From Enterococcus faecalis 13-SD-W-01 (GTDB taxonomy: Bacteria; Bacillota; Bacilli; Lactobacillales; Enterococcaceae), in contig KE351596.1 of assembly GCA_000415185.1 (NCBI GenBank), forward strand, positions 1-64,000: 64,000 nt of DNA. The letters are read 5' to 3'. Positions 17,549 through 25,662 of this stretch are shown here, piece after piece; positions within the stretch are counted from its first letter, which is position 1, and every line of letters begins with the position of its first letter. The notes below the pieces were generated by a model, which saw only the letters and a list, made by a program, of their open reading frames with translations, was not told the DNA's origin and searched no databases. Position numbers and translations under genes: made by a program.

Positions 17549-18931
17549 TTATTTGATTGGGTAGTGAGCATTTAAGTAATCGCCTACCACACTTCGGATA
17601 AATTCCGGGAATAAAAATTCATTCTCTCCTGCAATCTCGATCGTTGGGAAAAAGGGAATAAACATGAAATGGTCAACGGTCGTGAACGTGTAAGAGCGGT
17701 CTTTTTCGATTGGGCGGTTTTGCCATAAAATTTGATGATTGACACTATCATAGGTGATCCCGCTATAAATGATCTGACCAAAAATCTTACCGCGAAATCC
17801 CATCCCATTCATAGGAAAGTTACGCAAAAAGTTGCGATTTTTTTCCATTTCCAAAATCAAACGAATCAAATTCTCTCCTGACAAGGTGACTCTCAATAAA
17901 TGCATCGGGTGCGGCAATGCCGTATGGAGATCATCTTGGGTTATGATGCCTTCTGGTAAATCAGTCAAGAACAGACCGCTGTTCAAAATCGCTGCTTCTG
18001 TCTTCCCTCTTCGTTTCAGCGCTTCAAGTGCTTCAAGAACGAAAGGATGTTCACCGAAAACTTCAGTTGTTAAACTGAAAGGCAAGTTTGCCACTTTTTT
18101 CTCTTTTAAAAGGCGATGTCCTTCATCCAAATAGCCTTGGATCTCATTTTCGTCTTCAGGAATTGCTGGCAGTGTTTGTGTCGCAACGGCTTTTGCTGAA
18201 GTTTGTAAAATCTGTTTCTTTTCATTAAGTGTCAAAAAAACTTCACCGACATACTGTCCATATTTTCCTGCAGCAGACAGCTGGACTTGATTTATTTTTT
18301 TGCCTATCTCAAATAAATGGTGCGTATGCGACCCAAGAATAACATCAATAGCCGGAAGTTCTTGGGCAATCAGAAAATCATCTTGGATGCCTAAATGGCT
18401 CATCAAAACAATTACGTCGGCTTCTTTTTTTAACATTTCGATCATCTCGGGCAAGATATCGAAAGGATTTCGAATGTCCCAGCCGTTTGGACTATACGTC
18501 AGCGGAAAAGGTGCAGTGAAAGCAATCAAAGCGACTTTTGTTTTTTGAGCAGTTTCTATGATTTTATACGGAATCGTCCATTCTGGCGGAAGAAGTGTTT
18601 TTTTGTCAAAAAGATTACCAAGAATCACATCAAATTCTGCATGATCATATAAATGGTTCAATTCTTCTTTTGAGTTTCCGACGCCTTCATTGTTGCCGAT
18701 TGTCGCTGCGTCGTAGCCGATCTCATTCATCAATAAGACATTTGCTTGCCCATTTGTTGCTTCCGTCAATGGATGCCAGCGATCAGAAAAATCACCGAGA
18801 TCAACTGTTATAACAGTGTCGCCGTTTTTTTCATGCTGTTCTTTTTGTTCACGAAGGAATCGGCGGATCTTAGGCCAATTCTCAAAATGCGAATGCAGAT
18901 CATTGGTATGTAACAAAACGATTTTTTCCAT
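17549..18931 (-). CDS. Bifunctional metallophosphatase/5'-nucleotidase, YunD type
   Basis: Protein of 460 residues with an N-terminal calcineurin-like phosphoesterase domain and a C-terminal 5'-nucleotidase domain. Metal ligands are visible in LLHTNDLHSHFENW, VDLGDFSDRW, GNNEGVG, LMSHLG and LGSHTHH. There is no signal peptide, so unlike secreted 5'-nucleotidases it is cytoplasmic. The start was set at ATG 18929-18931 behind AGAGGCG; upstream in-frame Met codons have no site. It heads the cluster that continues into the yutD gene. Confidence 0.9.
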   Translation of the reverse strand: MEKIVLLHTNDLHSHFENWPKIRRFLREQKEQHEKNGDTVITVDLGDFSDRWHPLTEATNGQANVLLMNEIGYDAATIGNNEGVGNSKEELNHLYDHAEFDVILGNLFDKKTLLPPEWTIPYKIIETAQKTKVALIAFTAPFPLTYSPNGWDIRNPFDILPEMIEMLKKEADVIVLMSHLGIQDDFLIAQELPAIDVILGSHTHHLFEIGKKINQVQLSAAGKYGQYVGEVFLTLNEKKQILQTSAKAVATQTLPAIPEDENEIQGYLDEGHRLLKEKKVANLPFSLTTEVFGEHPFVLEALEALKRRGKTEAAILNSGLFLTDLPEGIITQDDLHTALPHPMHLLRVTLSGENLIRLILEMEKNRNFLRNFPMNGMGFRGKIFGQIIYSGITYDSVNHQILWQNRPIEKDRSYTFTTVDHFMFIPFFPTIEIAGENEFLFPEFIRSVVGDYLNAHYPIK

Positions 18932-19037
18932 ATTAACGCCTCTTTTCATCATTGCATTTATCATAACATACCCATAAAAAGTTGGGAAAACTAGGCGCTT
19001 GCCTGAATACCAGTACTTATCATTTGTTTAAACAAAA

Positions 19038-19068
19038 AAAGAAGGACAGTTTTCACTGCGCCTTCTTT
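19038..19068 (-). terminator. Intrinsic terminator of the Ohr gene
   Basis: On the minus strand AAAGAAGG pairs with CCTTCTTT, with ACTG/CAGT inside, and the hairpin is followed by a run of seven T. Confidence 0.8.
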
Positions 19069-19093
19069 GATTGCTATATTTGGCAATACAGAG

Positions 19094-19498
19094 TTATTCT
19101 GCTGTCAATACAACATCGATATTGCCTGCTGTTGCTTTAGAATATGGACAAACATGATGTGCTTCTTCTAACAATTCTTGTGTTTCTTCTTGAGAAAGGC
19201 CGTCGATTTTCCCTTCTAATTCTACGCCAAGTTTAAAATCTGCTTCACCTTCCGAATAAAGAGAAACCGTTGCGCTGATCGTTGAAGCAGCTTTGATTCC
19301 TTTTTTCTCCATGATCAATTCTAATGCACTGTTAAAGCAGGAAGCATATCCCGCAGCAAATAATTGTTCTGGGTTTGTTGCCCCTTCACTTCTTGTACCG
19401 GGTGCTTTGATATTTAAAGATAAAGAGTGGTCTGGACTGTGGACTTCTCCTGAACGTCCACCTGTATTGATCATTTTTGTTGAATACATTTTTTTCAT
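19094..19498 (-). CDS. Organic hydroperoxide resistance protein, Ohr/OsmC family
   Basis: Protein of 134 residues that reduces organic peroxides with a reactive cysteine pair. The two cysteines are in AAGYASCFNSAL (about residue 54) and HHVCPYSKAT (about residue 118), which is the Ohr rather than the OsmC pattern. The N-terminal YSTKMINTGGRSG also fits Ohr. No OhrR repressor gene is adjacent. It is monocistronic with its own terminator. Confidence 0.93.
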   Translation of the reverse strand: MKKMYSTKMINTGGRSGEVHSPDHSLSLNIKAPGTRSEGATNPEQLFAAGYASCFNSALELIMEKKGIKAASTISATVSLYSEGEADFKLGVELEGKIDGLSQEETQELLEEAHHVCPYSKATAGNIDVVLTAE

Positions 19499-19689
19499 TA
19501 CACTCGCTCCTTTTTGATCTTTATTTAAACATTTTGTCTGTTTTTGAATAAAGAAAACCGCTGTCTTTGACCAATTATTTTTGTCTTTTTCAGCTGTTCG
19601 TCTTCATTTTTCAGTTTACCGCGCATTGCTCTATAAAACAAAAAATACGCATAAAAATAGAGGATTCTTTTAATTAAAGTATAAATAAA

Positions 19690-19712
19690 AAAGACCGGCG
19701 TATACGCCGGTC
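19690..19712 (-). terminator. Second (distal) terminator behind the SRP RNA
   Basis: GACCGGCGTATACGCCGGTC at 19693-19712 is a perfect palindrome, and on the minus strand it is followed by TTTTTTATTT. It lies downstream of the SRP RNA terminator and looks like a backup. Confidence 0.75.
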
Positions 19713-19743
19713 AAACATTTCCTTCTTCTATTCATTTTTTACA

Positions 19744-19766
19744 TAAAAAAAGGCTTCTCAGCCTTA
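19744..19766 (-). terminator. Terminator of the SRP RNA
   Basis: On the minus strand AAGGCT-GAG-AAGCCT is followed by a T-run, a short distance after the 3' end of the SRP RNA. Confidence 0.8.
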
Positions 19767-19780
19767 TCGTACTTTTTAAT

Positions 19781-19865
19781 CAGACACATGGCGGCACTCG
19801 CTTAGTGCTGCTTCCTTCCAGATCTGACACGCTTCACCAGCCCGCCATTGTCCTAGCCTTTCGGC
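19781..19865 (-). ncRNA. ffs: Signal recognition particle RNA (4.5S-like, small form)
   Basis: On the minus strand the apical domain of the SRP RNA is plain: GTCAGATCTGGAAGGAAGCAG carries the asymmetric and symmetric loops bound by Ffh. The flanks GCTGGTGAAGCGT and CACTAAGCGAGTGC close the helix, and GGCGGG near the 5' end pairs with CCGCC near the 3' end. The core is about 85 nt, so it is the small form without the Alu domain, as in Lactobacillales. The exact ends are estimates. It lies just downstream of the tadA gene on the same strand, a common arrangement. Confidence 0.93.
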
Positions 19866-19885
19866 AAAAACTAGTATAACGCATT

Positions 19886-20395
19886 TTATTCTTCTTGGCT
19901 AGTCTTTTTTGCATTCTTTTTTTGTTTTCTCAATTCACGGAAAAAATTCGTCAAGATACTGCCGCATTCTTCTTCCAAAATCCCGCCCTCTACATAAGCT
20001 TGATGATTGAAACGCTCGTCTTCTAATAAGTTCATCAAGGTACCTGCAACGCCTGCTTTCGGATCATATGCGCCAAAATAAACTTCCTCCACTCGTGACA
20101 ACAGCATGGCACCGCTGCACATAGGACAAGGTTCTAAGGTAACGAACAACTGCGCCTTTTCTAACCGCCAGCTGCCGACTGTTTCGCAAGCTTGCTGGAT
20201 GGCGATCATCTCTGCATGTGTCGTTGCGTTTTGCGTGGTTTCTCGTAAATTATAGCCTCTTCCGATGATTTCCCCATTTAATACGACGACCGCGCCGATT
20301 GGGACTTCTTTTAATGATTCTGCTTTGCGTGCCTCTTCCAATGCAGCTGTCATCCACTTTTCTTTTTCTGCTGGGGTCAATTGTTCTTTTTCCAA
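19886..20395 (-). CDS. tadA: tRNA(Arg) adenosine-34 deaminase
   Basis: Enzyme of 169 residues that converts the wobble adenosine of the ACG anticodon to inosine. The zinc-binding, catalytic signature HAEMIAIQQA (His and Glu) and PCPMCSGAML (two Cys) are present. IGAVVVLNGEIIGRGYN near residue 40 fits TadA. The start is a TTG at 20393-20395 with AGGAGAT upstream; no ATG is available. The SRP RNA gene follows on the same strand. Confidence 0.95.
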   Translation of the reverse strand: MEKEQLTPAEKEKWMTAALEEARKAESLKEVPIGAVVVLNGEIIGRGYNLRETTQNATTHAEMIAIQQACETVGSWRLEKAQLFVTLEPCPMCSGAMLLSRVEEVYFGAYDPKAGVAGTLMNLLEDERFNHQAYVEGGILEEECGSILTNFFRELRKQKKNAKKTSQEE

Positions 20396-20508
20396 ACTAT
20401 CTCCTGCCTTTAACTAATCTTGCCTCACTTTAGCATACTTCAAAAAAATTTGTAACCCAAAAAAATTTCTGTGTTAAAATAAAATCAGCAAGAAACAGAG
20501 GTGAAAAA

Positions 20509-21372
20509 ATGGATACCGCAAATTTGTTGAAACTTTATCCGCAAGCAATCAAAAAAACCGTTCCTTCTTCTGATCCGGCTATTCTTTCTTTGGTTGTTGA
20601 AGAAGAATTTCTTTGGTTAGACAAAGAGACGATTTCCGAACAAGAGACCAAACTTTTGAAAGCGCTATTCAAAGATGTAACGAGTTCCTGCCAACATCCC
20701 TGGTACCGCTTTTTATTCGAACAGAGCGAACTCACATTGACAAAACCGCATCGTATTTTTCAGATCCATTTAGAAATGAAAGAAGATTTTTTGAAAAAAG
20801 AATGGCAGAAAACTGTTACGGAGATGTTCCCTTTTTCAGCTGATTTCTTTTTTTACACAGAAAAAGATGCAATACTTGTCGAAGAAAAAAACACTTCTTT
20901 TTTAGATATTGAACAATTGACCGGGATTTTTCTTTCCCTTGATGCAGATTTCGAAGTCACTTCCCAAGTTTTTGTTGGTTCTTTTCATTCACCAGAGCAG
21001 CCTTTTCCTGAGATTTTCGCTGAAGAACGCAAAGCTTTTCTAGCGCAACGTAAAAACAGCCGCAAAGAAAGTGTATTTTCTTTACCTGATATTGCCTTAC
21101 GTTATTACATCGACCATTCTTTGTTACACGGTCCGTTGCTCCAGAGTTATCAGGAAATCATTCGTACTACTGAGATGTACGAGATCATTGGTGAGCTTTG
21201 GAAAAACCAAGGAAATATCAGTTCGACAGCGAAAGCTTTGTTTCTCCATCGGAATACATTAAAGTATCGAATCGAGAAATTTCAAGAAAGTACCGGTTTG
21301 AACTTGCAAAAAACAGATGATCTTCTGTTTTGTTATTTGGTTTATATCCAGGATCATGCGAATCCGCTCTGA
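20509..21372 (+). CDS. PucR-type helix-turn-helix regulator
   Basis: Protein of 287 residues. The last 55 residues form the PucR C-terminal helix-turn-helix (NISSTAKALFLHRNTLKYRIEKF, then TGLNLQKTDDLLFCYL). The first 200 residues have no motif that I recognise and could be a GGDEF-like or sensory fold, as in other members. The ATG follows GAGGTG. It is monocistronic between the divergent tadA promoter and a terminator, so its target is not obvious from context. Confidence 0.82.
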   Translation: MDTANLLKLYPQAIKKTVPSSDPAILSLVVEEEFLWLDKETISEQETKLLKALFKDVTSSCQHPWYRFLFEQSELTLTKPHRIFQIHLEMKEDFLKKEWQKTVTEMFPFSADFFFYTEKDAILVEEKNTSFLDIEQLTGIFLSLDADFEVTSQVFVGSFHSPEQPFPEIFAEERKAFLAQRKNSRKESVFSLPDIALRYYIDHSLLHGPLLQSYQEIIRTTEMYEIIGELWKNQGNISSTAKALFLHRNTLKYRIEKFQESTGLNLQKTDDLLFCYLVYIQDHANPL

Positions 21373-21386
21373 TCTAAACCATTCAA

Positions 21387-21427
21387 AAACCCCAAAAACA
21401 CAGCCGAATCGCTGATTTTTGGGGTTC
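21387..21427. terminator. Intrinsic terminator
   Basis: AACCCCAAAAA pairs with TTTTTGGGGTT, with weak pairing inside. It lies between the convergent PucR-type gene and the 112-residue protein gene. Confidence 0.85.
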
Positions 21428-21472
21428 TGTATTTTTAAGCGATGTATTTCTGCTTAAAACAGGAAACAGTTT

Positions 21473-21811
21473 TTATTTCATGAATTTTTCTGCCATCTCC
21501 ATCAAATGATCGCTAAGATGCTCTTTAGAATCTTTCAAAGAATCGCCGTAAACAGAGATTTTCTTTTTGCCATGCTTGATTTTATGCATGATCTTCATCA
21601 AAGAATCTAAGTCACTGTCTGAAAGACCATCAACGACTTCCAATAATTTTTCATTACCATTGAACTTGTCATTCACAAATTTTTTCACTTTGCAGCGTGT
21701 TGTAAGGTGCTGCATCTTCTCTATCACTTTACCTGAGACCATTGCTGTGGCAGCGACTCCTGCTGCAGCCGCGATACTTAATCCGATTGTTACTTTTGTT
21801 GAAGTTTTCAT
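21473..21811 (-). CDS. Small membrane-anchored hypothetical protein
   Basis: Protein of 112 residues that I do not recognise. Residues 8-27 (IGLSIAAAAGVAATAMVSG) are a membrane anchor or uncleaved signal. The rest is charged and helical, with a Lys-rich stretch KHGKKK and a C-terminal amphipathic helix HLSDHLMEMAEKF. The overall look resembles small YtxH-like stress proteins, but no diagnostic motif is visible. RBS AAAGGAGC precedes the ATG. The TetR gene follows upstream on the same strand after 120 bases. Confidence 0.72.
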   Translation of the reverse strand: MKTSTKVTIGLSIAAAAGVAATAMVSGKVIEKMQHLTTRCKVKKFVNDKFNGNEKLLEVVDGLSDSDLDSLMKIMHKIKHGKKKISVYGDSLKDSKEHLSDHLMEMAEKFMK

Positions 21812-21930
21812 ATCTGCATCAGCTCCTTTTTTATCTACTTCAATGATAGCATAGACAAAAAAATAAGCGAAATATTAGGGTCAATCCAAGAATTAGTTCA
21901 TTGATTTTTTCCCTTGCAGGATTTTCTCGT

Positions 21931-22482
21931 TCAGCTAAATTGCTTCTCGCCTAAATCGATATTCATCAATACTTCCGGCAGTCCATCATCCAGCTCTGCC
22001 AATTTATTCCAGATAGCAGTGATCGTTTCGTAAAATTCCAAAGAAGAACCGTCTGAATTCAAACAACCTAGCGCATTAAGCCAAAGCAACTCGATCAGAT
22101 ACTGTTCAGTGATCCCTGTTCCTGAACGTAAATGTTCGGTAAAACTTTTTTTGAATAACGCAGCCAAATCTAGTTTTGATTTGTTGACGATTCCTCGGAT
22201 GCTCTCGTGAACGAGGAAAAACTCTTTCAGCAGTTGAACGATACTATGGAAATCGGTGATCTCATATTCTAATAAGAAGCGGTCGAAACTATAAACGATC
22301 TCTTCAGTGATTTTTTCTTTCAAAACACCGATCGATTCAAAATGTGCGTAGATTGGATATGTCGAGCAGCCGCAATATGCAGCTAATTTACGCGCAGTGA
22401 TTGAATTCAATCCATTTTCTTCTGCATAGACCATGCTTTTGAACAACAAATATTCTTTGCTAAAATTTGTGACTCTGCCCAT
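21931..22482 (-). CDS. TetR/AcrR family transcriptional regulator
   Basis: Regulator of 183 residues. The N-terminal TetR-type helix-turn-helix is ITARKLAAYCGCSTYPIYAHF (about residues 27-47); the remainder is a helical ligand or dimerisation domain without recognisable signature. The start was set at ATG 22480-22482 behind GGAAGGGAAG; the preceding TTG is less likely. It is divergent from an Mga-like regulator, and the 400-bp gap between them contains repeated 13-bp palindromes of a kind TetR proteins often bind. Confidence 0.85.
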   Translation of the reverse strand: MGRVTNFSKEYLLFKSMVYAEENGLNSITARKLAAYCGCSTYPIYAHFESIGVLKEKITEEIVYSFDRFLLEYEITDFHSIVQLLKEFFLVHESIRGIVNKSKLDLAALFKKSFTEHLRSGTGITEQYLIELLWLNALGCLNSDGSSLEFYETITAIWNKLAELDDGLPEVLMNIDLGEKQFS

Positions 22483-22556
22483 CAAACTTCCCTTCCTTTC
22501 TGTACTTCCTTTCTATGAACAACAGTGCAGCAATGAAAATACGTCTAATCTATTTT

Positions 22557-22585
22557 TATAAAAGAATCTTGCAAAAATAATGCAA
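22557..22585 (-). promoter_or_regulatory. Probable promoter of the TetR-type gene
   Basis: On the minus strand TTGCAT (22580-22585) and TTTATA (22557-22562) are separated by 17 bases. The start codon is about 75 bases further. Confidence 0.5.
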
Positions 22586-22626
22586 AAAAACTTTTAAAAA
22601 ATAACAAAATAACCCACATTCTAAAC

Positions 22627-22819
22627 ATAACATAGTTATTTAGTGCACTTTTTCACTTTTTCATTTTCTGAGCCAACAAGAGATAACAAGGTTATGTCTA
22701 TAATGACTTGACAAAATGCCTTTATCAATAAACAATAGAAATAAACAAACTATAGAATAACTATAAAATAACATTTTGTATAATCAAACTTTCATACTCT
22801 GTGAGAATAACATAGTTAG
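22627..22819 (+). promoter_or_regulatory. Divergent regulatory region with three ATAAC-N3-GTTA palindromes
   Basis: Three copies are present: ATAACATAGTTAT (22627-22639), ATAACAAGGTTAT (22683-22695) and ATAACATAGTTAG (22807-22819). The first and third are each followed within a few bases by a second shared block, GCACTTT(TT)CACT-like. The middle copy sits just before TATAAT (22699-22704), and a perfect TTGACA lies at 22708-22713, with AACAAT 17 bases on. Two 11-bp tandem units, AACTATAGAAT and AACTATAAAAT, lie at 22749-22770. These look like operators for the TetR or the Mga-type regulator, or both. Confidence 0.6.
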
Positions 22820-22884
22820 AAAGCACTTTCCACTCACATTTTATGCCGCCCCCTGGACAAGAATAGAATAAAAAGGAGATTTAC

Positions 22885-24363
22885 ATGCTGACCAAAGCCA
22901 AAGAAAAAGAGCTGCTGGTTTTATACACACTAACTCAGAAGCAGAAATGTTCGCTGCAAAAACTGTCAGAACACTTGGATATCCCAAAAAGGACAGTCAA
23001 AGAATTGATTCGCAAATTAAATACTGCCATCAGCTACCATTTAGGAATCGATACATTTATCCTCTCCACAGCCAAAGGAGAGATTTTGATTTCACCTGCA
23101 TATGCAAAAAATGGAATGATGGTTTTATACAAATTGCGGATTTGCTATTTCAAGGAATCACAGCGGTTCAATTATTTATTGCTGCTGATCGAATATCCGG
23201 TTTTATCAAAAGAATTCTTACTGGAAGAGTTGTTTATCTCAGCTTCTTATTTAGATAAACTGACGAACCAGATCAATGAAAAGATCAAAAAATATCACTT
23301 GCAAGTCGTGGTTCAACAGGGTAAGTATTCTTTAACTGGAGATGAACTGCATATTCGTATGTACAGTTATCTTTTCTTAGCAGATTCTTTCCAAGGTATT
23401 GAATGGCCATTTCAGGCGCTGTCCTTGAAAAAGCTGCAGAAACTCCTGCATCGTTCGGGCATCTCGGAACCAGCAAAGCAATCTTCTGCCCGTAATATGC
23501 AGTTTTATTTCTTAGTGGCTATCTTTATTATCCGGATCAAACATCAACAGCTGCTGGAGGAGCCTCCAGACGATATCGAGGAGATTTTAACCGTTTTCCG
23601 TGAACAACAAGATTTTTCAAGAATCCTCCAGCGCGCTGCTCACACAGGAATCTCTGAAAAACAATGGGAAATCGAGTATCAGCATTTCAATTTATTTATG
23701 TGTGCCCTTTTCCCTAACTGGATTTCCAGTGAACAAAAAATCGAAGTTGGCCAACTATTTTTTGAAAAGAACAATGAACTTTGTCATCAGGTCAAGGAAT
23801 TGACAAAAAAACTTTCTCAAGAGTATGCAGCGCTTCAAATACCTGAAAAACAAGCCTCATATAATTATTTCATCCTGTTGTTAGCAGTGCTTGTTTTACT
23901 GATCGGCGATGTTGTAGCGGAATTCTATACTCTTTATTTTCCAAAAATGGCCTCTGCTTCGGGAACTTCAGTGAAGGAACTAGCAAAAATCCAAAAAATC
24001 GTCGACACTGTCTTCCCACCGTCTAAAAAAACGAAAACGTTCAATACCTTTCTTAGCGAATTGATTTATGCGATGCTGCATTCAGAAACGACATATCCTT
24101 TGATGATCTACATACAAATCACTAAATCGATTACCGAAAGCTATACATTGCAAAACCGTTTGTATCAATTGTTCAATAACCAGACGATTTTGCTTACAGA
24201 TAATTATCATGATGCAGATTTGATCATTACAGATTGGGTAGAAGCTTCTGAGCGAAAAAAGCATGCTTTTTATTTCGACTCCGCGAATAATCAAGAAATC
24301 TGGAAAAAATTGACTCATTTGATACAAGATCTCTATCTCAAAAAAAATAATATTATTTGTTAA
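22885..24363 (+). CDS. Mga-like transcriptional regulator
   Basis: Regulator of 492 residues of the Mga/AtxA class. Two N-terminal helix-turn-helix regions are visible, one near residues 17-50 (LQKLSEHLDIPKRTVKELIRKL) and one near 105-135 (SKEFLLEELFISASYLDKLTNQI). The middle is helical and PRD-like in position but lacks clear PRD histidines. The C-terminal part (LTDNYHDADLIITDW) resembles an EIIB fold, as in Mga. The ATG follows AAAAGGAG. It stands alone with a terminator behind it, so its regulon lies elsewhere. Mga-type proteins link sugar status to surface and virulence genes in streptococci. Confidence 0.83.
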   Translation: MLTKAKEKELLVLYTLTQKQKCSLQKLSEHLDIPKRTVKELIRKLNTAISYHLGIDTFILSTAKGEILISPAYAKNGMMVLYKLRICYFKESQRFNYLLLLIEYPVLSKEFLLEELFISASYLDKLTNQINEKIKKYHLQVVVQQGKYSLTGDELHIRMYSYLFLADSFQGIEWPFQALSLKKLQKLLHRSGISEPAKQSSARNMQFYFLVAIFIIRIKHQQLLEEPPDDIEEILTVFREQQDFSRILQRAAHTGISEKQWEIEYQHFNLFMCALFPNWISSEQKIEVGQLFFEKNNELCHQVKELTKKLSQEYAALQIPEKQASYNYFILLLAVLVLLIGDVVAEFYTLYFPKMASASGTSVKELAKIQKIVDTVFPPSKKTKTFNTFLSELIYAMLHSETTYPLMIYIQITKSITESYTLQNRLYQLFNNQTILLTDNYHDADLIITDWVEASERKKHAFYFDSANNQEIWKKLTHLIQDLYLKKNNIIC

Positions 24364-24364
24364 A

Positions 24365-24402
24365 AAAAGACCTAGAATCTGTCATAGATACTAGGTCTTT
24401 TC
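24365..24402. terminator. Bidirectional intrinsic terminator
   Basis: AAAAGACCTAG pairs with CTAGGTCTTTT. It separates the Mga-like gene from the convergent yugP-like gene. Confidence 0.9.
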
Positions 24403-24404
24403 AT

Positions 24405-25109
24405 TTAATCTCTGCGATTATTCCCGCCAAAAATCAAAATCAGGCGAAGCAATTGTAAAAACGTAGCTAACGCAGCTGCTACATAGGTCAAAGCTGCTGC
24501 AAACAGGACATGTCTGGCTGCTGGGACTTCCTCTTCTGTCAAAAGGCCGCCATCACTCAAAATCTGCAAAGCACGTCTCGAAGCATTGAACTCCACTGGA
24601 AGTGTCACTAACTGGAACAGCAGTGCAAGTGAAAAAGCAAAGATCCCGATATTGATCAATGTCGCGTTCCAACTGAACAGCACACCAACCATGATCAGCG
24701 GAAAAGAGATCATTGAACCGAAATTTGCTACTGGAACAAGTGCTGCACGAATCCTCAGAGGTGCATACCCAACTGCATCTTGGACAGCATGGCCGCATTC
24801 GTGAGCAGCAACGCCGATAGCCGCAACAGATGTGGATTGTGCAGTCGATTGGGATAGACTTAGGATCTTATTCCCAGAATTATAGTTATCCGTCAGATTC
24901 CCAGAAATCGGCTGTACACCTACATCATTGATATTTTGGCTTTTCAAGATATATTGAGCAGCTTGTACACCTGTTACGTTATTTTTACTGCGCATCTTGT
25001 CATATTTGTGAAAGGTACTGTTTACGTAGGCCGAGGCTGCACCAGATATTACTAGACCGATAATCACTAAAATGAATGTTGGGTCAAAAAAATTATAAAA
25101 ACCGTACAT
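24405..25109 (-). CDS. Zinc metallopeptidase, YugP family
   Basis: Membrane-embedded peptidase of 234 residues. The zinc motif HECGH is in AIGVAAHECGHAVQDAVGY (about residues 98-116). Membrane segments lie near residues 10-30, 130-170 and 205-228. The substrate of the family is unknown. The ATG follows GGAAGGAGAC. It is separated from the yjdM-like gene by 77 bases on the same strand. Confidence 0.88.
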   Translation of the reverse strand: MYGFYNFFDPTFILVIIGLVISGAASAYVNSTFHKYDKMRSKNNVTGVQAAQYILKSQNINDVGVQPISGNLTDNYNSGNKILSLSQSTAQSTSVAAIGVAAHECGHAVQDAVGYAPLRIRAALVPVANFGSMISFPLIMVGVLFSWNATLINIGIFAFSLALLFQLVTLPVEFNASRRALQILSDGGLLTEEEVPAARHVLFAAALTYVAAALATFLQLLRLILIFGGNNRRD

Positions 25110-25186
25110 TTTGGTCGTCTCCTTCCTTTTCTTTTATTTTATCACGAGTCTTGCTCTAGTGTGTGAAAAGACTTTGACTTTTTCGA

Positions 25187-25522
25187 TTAGTTCTTTTTGA
25201 CAAATTCAGATTTTAATTTCATTGGACCAAATCCGTCAACTTTGCAATCGATATTGTGGTCGCCTTCGACTAAACGGATATTTTTCACTTTGGTTCCTTG
25301 TTTGATTGCGCCTGAAGCACCTTTGACTTTCAAATCTTTGATAACAGTTACACTGTCTCCTTCTTGTAAAAGATTGCCGTTTGCATCTTTTACGACAAGG
25401 CCTGTTTCTGTTTCTTCTGTCTCTGCTGCTTTCCATTCATGTCCGCATTCTGGACAAACATACATGTCGCGGTCCTCGTAAGTATAAGCGGAATCGCACA
25501 TTGGGCAATTTGGTAATGTCAT
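25187..25522 (-). CDS. Zinc-ribbon protein YjdM/PhnA family
   Basis: Protein of 111 residues. The N-terminal zinc ribbon has two CxxC pairs, [10 protein letters not shown] and CPECGHEW. An SH3-like C-terminal domain follows ([23 protein letters not shown]). The family is often annotated PhnA, but it is not the phosphonoacetate hydrolase and its role is unknown. The start was placed at the second of two close ATG codons (25520-25522) because AAGGAG leaves seven bases to it and only one to the first. Confidence 0.88.
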   Translation of the reverse strand: MTLPNCPMCDSAYTYEDRDMYVCPECGHEWKAAETEETETGLVVKDANGNLLQEGDSVTVIKDLKVKGASGAIKQGTKVKNIRLVEGDHNIDCKVDGFGPMKLKSEFVKKN

Positions 25523-25604
25523 TTTCATTCTCCTTATGTATACAGTAATAAAGCTTATTTTACATAAGTTTCGCTTTGGTTTAAAGAAGGATTTGGCATT
25601 TTTT

Positions 25605-25637
25605 GCAAAAAAATATCCAAACATTGATGTTTGGATA
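25605..25637 (-). terminator. Intrinsic terminator behind the nrnA-like gene
   Basis: TATCCAAACAT and ATGTTTGGATA form a perfect hairpin with a two-base centre; on the minus strand it is followed by TTTTTTT. Confidence 0.85.
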
Positions 25638-25662
25638 CTTTCATTTTAGATAACAGTGCTTT

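Larger units (their letters stand above)
19499..19780. other. Gap between the Ohr gene and SRP RNA
   Basis: AT-rich and without a plausible coding frame. It holds the Ohr promoter region on the right side of that gene and two hairpins with T-runs on the minus strand (19693-19712 and 19744-19764), described separately. Confidence 0.6.
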
